Below, piece by piece: positions 57,823 through 64,000 of a stretch of DNA of 64,000 nucleotides; within the stretch, counting starts at the first letter, position 1, and the number at the start of each line of letters is the position of its first letter. Position numbers and translations under genes: made by a program. This DNA is from Symsagittifera roscoffensis (taxonomy: Eukaryota; Xenacoelomorpha; Acoela; Convolutidae): contig NC_087071.1 of assembly GCF_963678635.1 (NCBI RefSeq), forward strand, positions 3,301,624-3,365,623. The letters run 5' to 3'. A model generated the notes under the pieces. It was not told where the DNA came from, made no database searches, and worked only from the letters and a program-made list of their open reading frames with translations.

Positions 57823-58098
57823 AAAACATCTAAAACTACCAAAATTACGATCATTTATTTCAGAAAAATTAGGCGATTTTTTTCTGATAAACTATAACAA
57901 CTAAATATTTTGCGTTGAAAATAACAAAACGCATTAAATTTAGTTTTAAGACTGCAATAAAAACATCTAAAACTACCAAAATTACGATCATTTATTTACG
58001 AAAAATTAGGCGGTTTTTTTCTGATAAACTATAACAACTAAATATTTTGCGTTGAAAATAACAAAACGCATTAAATTTAGTTTTAAGACTGCAATCAA
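57823..58098 (+). repeat. 138-bp perfect-register tandem duplication
   Basis: 57823-57960 and 57961-58098 are near-identical (AAAACATCTAAAACTACC at both starts, TTTTAAGACTGCAAT at both ends), with about three differences. It is a recent event. I see no gene in it. Confidence 0.95.
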
Positions 58099-58099
58099 C

Positions 58100-59639
58100 C
58101 GTAACATCTAACTTGAGAAGCGCCTGAAAAACAGGCAAAATCAGATCTTGAAATCTGGTGTGAACAATCAATTCGAAGCCAGATACAAAAGTTCAGCTGA
58201 TGATCAAAATTTTCAAGTTCATTGAGATTCTTTTCATTAATCATTCAATTAATTTATAGTTTTGAAAAACGGTAGAATTATAGTTCGTCCCGCAAATACA
58301 AATTTTTTCCACAAAAGAAAACAAATTTTCCAGCCACCGAAGGTGAGATTGAACTTTGGATTCTATTTCTTTACCTCCCGAAAAATCAGGCAGAACAAAA
58401 AATATCTTCACAAAATAGTGATATTTCGACTTGAAGCTCTTTCAATCGTTATTCGAGCCGCAGTATATTATACTGCAGAAAACTTTTTTGTAGTGACAAA
58501 CAAGCTTCAGAATTTTTGCGGTTTTATAATAAAAACTTGAAATGTTGAACTTTCCGCAGGGTTGCAAAGGCATCTTCATAAATTGTTCTTTTAACAAAAA
58601 CAAGCAATTACGCGTTAATCGAACTGTTAGTGATTTTGGAAAGATAAATTTCAATGCATCCACCCCTAACATATTTGACAAAAGAAAATTTGCTTTTTAT
58701 GGCTATATATCATTTTTCAATGAAGCTAGAAACAAAAGCCACAATCTTCTTTTTCTACCTTTCTCACCACTCGCCGGGCCTTTTTCTGTACGGGAGAGAG
58801 ATATCATCCATTTTTCCGCAACCGGCGCACCTAGAGGAGGTGGATGACACTGGGACTCCTCAATCGGTATTCCCTACCGTAAAACCCAAAAAAAATCAGA
58901 TCAGAAAATCGTTAAAATTTTTTTCTGCTGTTGTTATCAAGTTAAAAATTAAACTCGCATCTTTATATGCTACTTTGCATAGCCAATGGCAGTTTTGCTG
59001 TTTATAAAAATTTGAATTTTAAATTGATCCCGAGTATCGTGGAGCTAGAAGACAGTTCCAATTCGCGAGGCTTGAATGAAACAAACTGAGATAATGTTAA
59101 TCGTAGCTTACCTGAGCTCGGTAATGTAATCCTACCTTATTACACCTGCTTGCCAAACTTATCTCCAGCTAAATTTGAGGTATAATGTCAATTATAAAAT
59201 ATTCTGAAAATCACTATCAGCTTCAAAACCAGCATGTATGTAGTCGCACCAGTTATGAAGGTCGCACCAGTTTTTCGAAAAATTATTGATCTCAAAGTTA
59301 TTTTGGGAAAGAGACAAAGCTGCACTTCAAAAACATAAGCAACAAAGAGAACTTTTGAGATTCAAGAAAAATCATACAGAATAAGGGTTGCTGGGTAAGT
59401 AGCACAGAAGGTTCTGACCATATTTAAAAAAAAGTTTTTTCTAGTTTTTTTTTTCAAATTGGTGTTGTTTTTGTGCGTGGTAAGATGAAAGGATCTGACA
59501 AAAACCACAAACTTAGGCATATTCGCCAGCGACATTAAAATAAGCAGATCGAGCAACGGTTTAAGTCAAATAATTCCAAAAAAAAATAAAATAAAAAAAA
59601 ATCTAAATTTATTTTCAGCATTTCTTTGCAGTAATTGTT

Positions 59640-59640
<1 letters not shown>
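58100..59640. other. No supported gene; GC-richer patch at 58770-58890
   Basis: A family A fragment lies at 58330-58460. The patch at 58770-58890 (CACTCGCCGGGCC, GCAACCGGCGCACC, GATGACACTGGGACTCC) stands out by composition. Plus-strand frames across it (58542-58847 and 58654-59007) overlap each other and resemble nothing I know. A hairpin motif copy lies near 59388. Confidence 0.4.

Positions 59641-59644
<4 letters not shown>

Positions 59645-59701
<57 letters not shown>
59645..59701. repeat. (TA)28 microsatellite
   Basis: Uninterrupted TA dinucleotides. It is followed directly by interior sequence of the AAGAGTAATGAAC element (ATTTACGATTGGCGC, CCCAATTTGAGAAAAG), so it may have expanded in a truncated copy of that element. 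Confidence 0.97.
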
Positions 59702-59702
<1 letters not shown>

Positions 59703-60680
59703 CCTTTATAACTCTTTGAATTTCACAAACAATTTACGATTGGCGCTTTTTGATAAAAATGAACCCAATTTGAGAAAAGTGAATCAATAGGTAAAGTTAT
59801 CAATTCGCTGCGAAATCTAATTATTAAATTCCATTTTCGAAATTATAAGTCGATAACGTTTTTCGTTCTTTTTCTTTTTTTGCTGTTCGATACTGGAAAT
59901 TTCCTGCCTTTTAACTATACTGATACGGTACGGAAAATTTCAAAAATGGACTTTGCCCAAAAACCGTAGTTGTTTCTCCAATAAAAAAGTGAGAGATCAT
60001 CAGTTTTCCCAAGAAAATAACGTTTCTCAAAAAAAAATAGGAGCCGCTGCTTCAGCAGGAACCAATATCGCATTAAGTTTTTTCAGTTGAATTTTACATC
60101 TTAGATTTGATTAAATAAATTTTAAGGAAATTCGGAAAGTTCCTAAGCAACGATAAAAAGTAATGATTTCGAAAATTCATGGCTTTTTCCAGCAAAGAGC
60201 AGGTTGTGGCCGCTGAAACAGAGAAGATTCCCAAAACAGGGTTTTTTCATTGAACACAACCTGAGAATTGGCACGATAATTTTCGCGTAAAGTCAAGAAG
60301 TTTGCGAAAAACTGTCAAAGTTTCAAAATTTGGACGACTTGTTTGAAGGCTACAAGTTTTTTCTTAAGCAAAATGGGCATAGCCAGCTATAAAGGTAGGC
60401 TTTCAACAAACTATTGTTTCGATTAAATATATGATAAAAAATTTGGCAGTATAGTTAGCGAGAAGAAACCCAAAAACGGTTCACTAATCAAAAAAATTGA
60501 TATTTCCAAAAATCATACCTTTGTGTGAAAAAATAGCGCGTAGCCACCACTCAAAAGAATTTTTTGAAATCTTTGATTTTTTTACTTTTGTTTTTCTAAA
60601 CTTTCAAAGAATTTTGAATATATACGAATATCTATATAAATACATATACATATATAATATCTAGCCCACTGACAGTGGAA

Positions 60681-61082
60681 AAGAGTAATGAACGTAAGTT
60701 AACAAAAAAAATCTAAACTTTTGAGCTCATTGAGTTTTTAGAAAGATTTATGATTGGTTCTTTTTTTGATAACATTAACCCAATTTGAGAAAACTGGACC
60801 AACCGGTTAAGATTTTATTCCGCGAGAGATCTGAAAAATTAAATTCCACTTTTGAAACAAGAAATCGTTAACGTTTTTTGCGCCATTTCCACGTTCGTAT
60901 CTGGAGAGAGCTATTTACGTCACTTTCAGCAGATGAATTTCAATTGAACACAAAAAACGCATTCATAAGTGCATTAATATGTAAGAACGCGCATCTGCAG
61001 TTATTAGAGCATTTTAAGATTTTTCTTGAAAAAAAAAATCAGCAAGACCTATATGAGAATCTTCACTACGTTCATTACTCTT
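60681..61082. mobile_element. TIR element (AAGAGTAATGAAC family), copy 2
   Basis: A 402-bp element that starts AAGAGTAATGAACGTA and ends TACGTTCATTACTCTT, exact 16-base inverted repeats. The interior is shared with 35249-35708 and, in part, with 59720-59870, 47650-47720 and 47955-48050. It has no open frame of note and no certain target-site duplication. Confidence 0.8.
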
Positions 61083-61099
61083 AAGCAAAATATTTCCAT

Positions 61100-61195
61100 T
61101 TGAAAAACAAACAGTTCCTGGTCAGATTCGAACGCACGACCTTTATCGTCCCAGGCATATTCGTTACCTCCAGGCTAAGTTGGCCGGGAATGCAT
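61100..61195 (-). mobile_element. tRNA-derived SINE, family 2, copy b
   Basis: The minus strand reads GGCCAACTTAGCCTGGAGG, then TAACGAATATGCCTGGGACG, then GCGTTCGAATCTGACC. The A- and B-box spacing fits a tRNA, and it matches 45501-45586. It abuts the end of the TIR element at 61082. Confidence 0.65.
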
Positions 61196-61350
61196 AGAGG
61201 TTTGAATTCATTGTGAACCTAGCCAGTCAGGTCTACGTCCCACCCTCCCTAATTTGCCATGATTTTTGCGTTTTTTAAGTCTTAATATGCGCACACTCCC
61301 GCAATTTCTAATGGATGGCAGGGCAGCTGAAAACGCTTTCGCATGATAAA

Positions 61351-61367
61351 TGCGCCCTTCGGGCGCA
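61351..61367. terminator. Perfect GC hairpin with TTCG loop
   Basis: TGCGCCCTTCGGGCGCA is a complete palindrome around TTCG with a stem of six to seven GC-rich pairs. It is typed here only for its shape. In an animal genome it is unlikely to be a bacterial-style terminator; it may be part of a structured RNA or a repeat. Confidence 0.2.
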
Positions 61368-61399
61368 ATTATAATGCTCAGTCAAAACTGGACCTGATG

Positions 61400-62790
61400 G
61401 CTTAAAACAACAACGATTTTTTACTTCCATTTTTTGGATACTTCCGAAACGGATGCTCCTCTCCAGGGCTCTAAGGGGCCCACAGAGCATCCCACAAGAT
61501 TTGCCAAAAAAAAATTTTTTTCAAGGTTTTTTTCGTAATTAGTTTCAGCAATTTCATTATCTTTCACAACAAATCACAAAAATTTGCGGCAGCTTACAAT
61601 TAACGTTAGTAGTTCAAGCTTTCCATCTGTCTATATATGACCTAAAGTAATGAAGCTAATGAAAGACAGATCTGAATTAAAATTTCTTTTTTTTACTACA
61701 AATTTTGGTTAAACGACCAAATAAGAAAATTATAGAAGCAAAAAACTCCAAAAAAAAGAAAATTTCAGCGTTTTTTGCTAACTAGCTACCATATTTTCCA
61801 ACGAGATACTCGTTTTTGATGTCAGAATCCAGTATTTTCAACTTACAAAATTTTACATTTTTCGACCCTTAGATAACCGTCTTAAAAAGTGAAATTTTAA
61901 ATTTTCGCGAAAGCAAAAAAAAAATTATGTCAAACGGTTATAGCATCATACCACAGTTCTTAGGCACTAATAGAAAGTTCTTCTTGACCAACGCCAAAAA
62001 ATTTACTAAATTAGAGAAAATCGAAAAAACCATTTTTTGGGGTCGTTGGGAAAAGGGCAAAAAGACCAAAACCCATCTCAAACATAAAACTATCAAAAAG
62101 TGGCATTAACAAACCGCTTCATTTCCGTGGTCTAGGGTCGCATGCAAAAAAATAGGGAATTTTAGCCGGTAGTTTTTGAACACCCGGCTAATATTTTTTA
62201 AAAAGTAGGAACGTTAAACTGGCCAAATGTTCCGAGGGGGCCCCTACCCCCTCTCAATGGGTTTATATAGCGTCGTGGGCACGACCCCATCAAGACACAA
62301 GTGATTCAGTTAAACAAGTTGTTAACCCGTAAAAAAGTCTGTATTCCAGTTTGATAACACTTGCTAATTGGAAGCGTAAATACGACACTAAATAGCGAAA
62401 ATTTAACATCATCAAAAAATCTGGGAAACTTGTGAGCAGTCTTCCATGCGTGTATGCGTTAACACATATTTGCTATAAAAAACTCCTGTCAAAGATCAAC
62501 TATTCGAAAAAACATTCGAAAAAACTCCTTCACAAATAATGTACACGCATCTACATATTTGAGCTCAGGGTATGGATATCTTCAAAAGGATATAACAAGG
62601 TCCCTAAAAAACCTTGTTTCCAAAAAAACTCTGAATTGAAATGTTCAGGTTAAAACGAAAAAAAAATTGGACTGATAGTGTGAAACTACAATCGTTCATT
62701 CACTCGTGTAAAAGAAATGCATTGAACGTTTTGATAGCCTCTTTTTTGCTCCACTGTATTGTCGTTACTTTTCACAACTATTGTAGTTTA
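61400..62790. other. No gene seen
   Basis: AT-rich DNA with a GC-richer patch near 62236-62295 (GGGGGCCCCTACCCCC, GTCGTGGGCACGACCCC). I recognise nothing. Confidence 0.4.
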
Positions 62791-62797
62791 TCCGAAG

Positions 62798-63187
62798 CAG
62801 GGGCGGATCTAGGATTTTCTCGAGTGGGTGAGGGCGGATTTTGAAAAAAAAAATTTGTCGACCTTTTTTTAGGTCGACCAAATAAAATTTCCGAGCTCTT
62901 CCAAAGCACTTAAGAAGACCCAGTTTTGGTAAAATTTTGTGCGCAGCAGGCAAAAATTTGAAAAACAGGCAAAAAAAGCGTTTTTAGGCATTTGTGGAAA
63001 ATGCTGACCAAAAAATTCGGCGCCTCAAAATTAGTATATATGGCCGCCAAATGCGCCTTTAGAAAAATTTTAGGGTCAGTCACCAAAAAATCTCAAAATA
63101 GTACAAAGGGGGGACCCTTTGGGTCGGCAGGGGGTCGAAACCCTGAGAGGAAATAAGCGTCTGCACCCCTCCTCAAACCCGCCCCTG
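62798..63187 (+). mobile_element. hAT-type MITE, longest copy
   Basis: A 390-bp element that begins CAGGGGCGGATCTAGG and ends AAACCCGCCCCTG. The flanks ATCCGAAG (62790-62797) and AACCGAAT (63188-63195) agree at six of eight bases, as expected of an aged 8-bp target-site duplication. It contains the block (CTCAAAATTAGTATA, GGGGGGACCCTTTGGG, CCCTGAGAGG) that is missing from the 244-bp copy, so the short form is a deletion derivative. Confidence 0.85.
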
Positions 63188-63772
63188 AACCGAATTACAG
63201 CGAAGGTCAACCACAAATCAATGGACTACTATGGTCCTAAAGACAATGTTATCAGGTTTTTTTTGTTCCACTAAAGATTGCTCCGGAAAATTTAGGGTAC
63301 AGTTTCTTCTGACCTTCGAAGATTTAAGAAACTGTGAAACAAGATTGAAAGTTTAGGCACAACAAAGAATCCTCGAAACGAGTTTGAAATTTTTAAAAAC
63401 CTTTTCCGGTTCGCTTGCGTTAGTCGAGAAAATAAAACCTACTCTTAGAACAGTTTTTGAAATATTTCGATAGTGATCAGTGAAATATCTTTGTTATCAG
63501 TGCAGTAACCGTTCTCGCTTTTTTCTTAACTTGTTTTGACATTTTTCTGCCATCTAATTCGATGTAACTTTTGGACACAAATGTACTCTTTCTGACTATG
63601 AAACATTAGGAACAAAATAAATTCTGATAACTCTTCTGTAAATTCAAGCAGAACATAAAAGCAAATTTTAAAACTCAAAATATCATCACATGACTAAAAA
63701 AGCGACTTACACATCAAAGTTTTCAACTATTTGTAAATATCTCAATAAATGTTTCATAAATATCAATTGAAT

Positions 63773-64000
63773 TCAATCAACTAAATATTCAAAAAACTCC
63801 AGTTTTCTTCCATACGCCAAACAATCCACAATATAATTCACATTAACAACAGGCACAGAATTCGCTTCAAAAGTCGATTTAACTTCTTGCGAAAATAACA
63901 TTTCGTCAGTTGCAATTGCAAAACATTGGCCGATTTCTAACTGTGACCGTGTAAATCTTTCTCTAAACGCAACATCAGCGCCTGATAACTTCAACACAGT
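63773..64000 (-). CDS. C-terminal BRCT-domain exon, partial gene (possibly 53BP1-like)
   Basis: The frame is open from the window edge to a stop at 63773-63775, so the 5' part lies outside. It encodes TVLKLSGADVAFRERF, then QCFAIATDEMLF, SVPVVNVNYIVDCLAYGRK and LEFFEYLVD. The pattern of a Gly in the first third, then hydrophobic beta strand, then VPVV-x5-VDCL-x2-G-(R/K) is that of a BRCT repeat, where the aromatic (here Tyr) in NYIVDCL replaces the usual Trp. BRCT domains bind phosphopeptides in DNA-damage proteins. The length and the LPVVSQEWVIQCLIVGER-like motif suit the last BRCT of 53BP1, but other BRCT proteins cannot be excluded. Confidence 0.65.
   Translation of the reverse strand, partial: TVLKLSGADVAFRERFTRSQLEIGQCFAIATDEMLFSQEVKSTFEANSVPVVNVNYIVDCLAYGRKLEFFEYLVD

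Overview
This is a stretch of an animal nuclear genome. It is AT-rich, most of it is non-coding, and its genes are split by GT-AG introns. I recognise two complete or nearly complete metazoan genes, the C-terminal exon of a third, and a few small candidate exons. The sequence does not fix the species. The divergent orthologs, the tRNA-derived SINEs and the many non-autonomous DNA transposons point to an invertebrate with a repeat-inflated genome.

Layout. 1-5.6 kb: transposon-rich DNA with a small two-exon minus-strand gene candidate (2731-3617, 112 acidic residues) and another possible exon near 5.4 kb. 5.6-21.4 kb: gene-poor DNA with diverged local duplications (11.3, 14.3, 17.7 and 19.1 kb), MITEs and SINEs. 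21.6-32.0 kb, plus strand: an APBB/FE65-family adaptor gene with seven phase-consistent exons and a possible tiny first exon at 21611. The exon at 25124 begins inside the last unit of a roughly 100-bp satellite array. 32-39.3 kb: no convincing gene, only diverged duplications and MITEs. 39.3-56.0 kb, minus strand: a five-exon CABIN1 ortholog whose exons join into an uninterrupted 1861-codon frame. Its introns hold a non-LTR retrotransposon relic, SINEs, a long inverted repeat and a 1.96-kb tandem duplication that copied the end of exon 1. 56-63.7 kb: repeats and weak exon candidates. 63.77-64.0 kb, minus strand: the final exon of a BRCT-domain protein that continues past the window.

How the genes relate. 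The recognised genes are chromatin- or nucleus-linked in other animals: CABIN1 in the HIRA H3.3 chaperone complex, FE65 proteins as APP-binding adaptors with nuclear roles, and BRCT proteins in DNA-damage signalling. Nothing shows that they are co-regulated here. The most distinctive features are satellite-derived splice acceptors feeding an APBB exon, a partial exon duplication in CABIN1, a large inserted loop in the first PTB domain of APBB, and several MITE families with visible terminal inverted repeats and target-site duplications. All splice models were read by eye and are not backed by transcripts.
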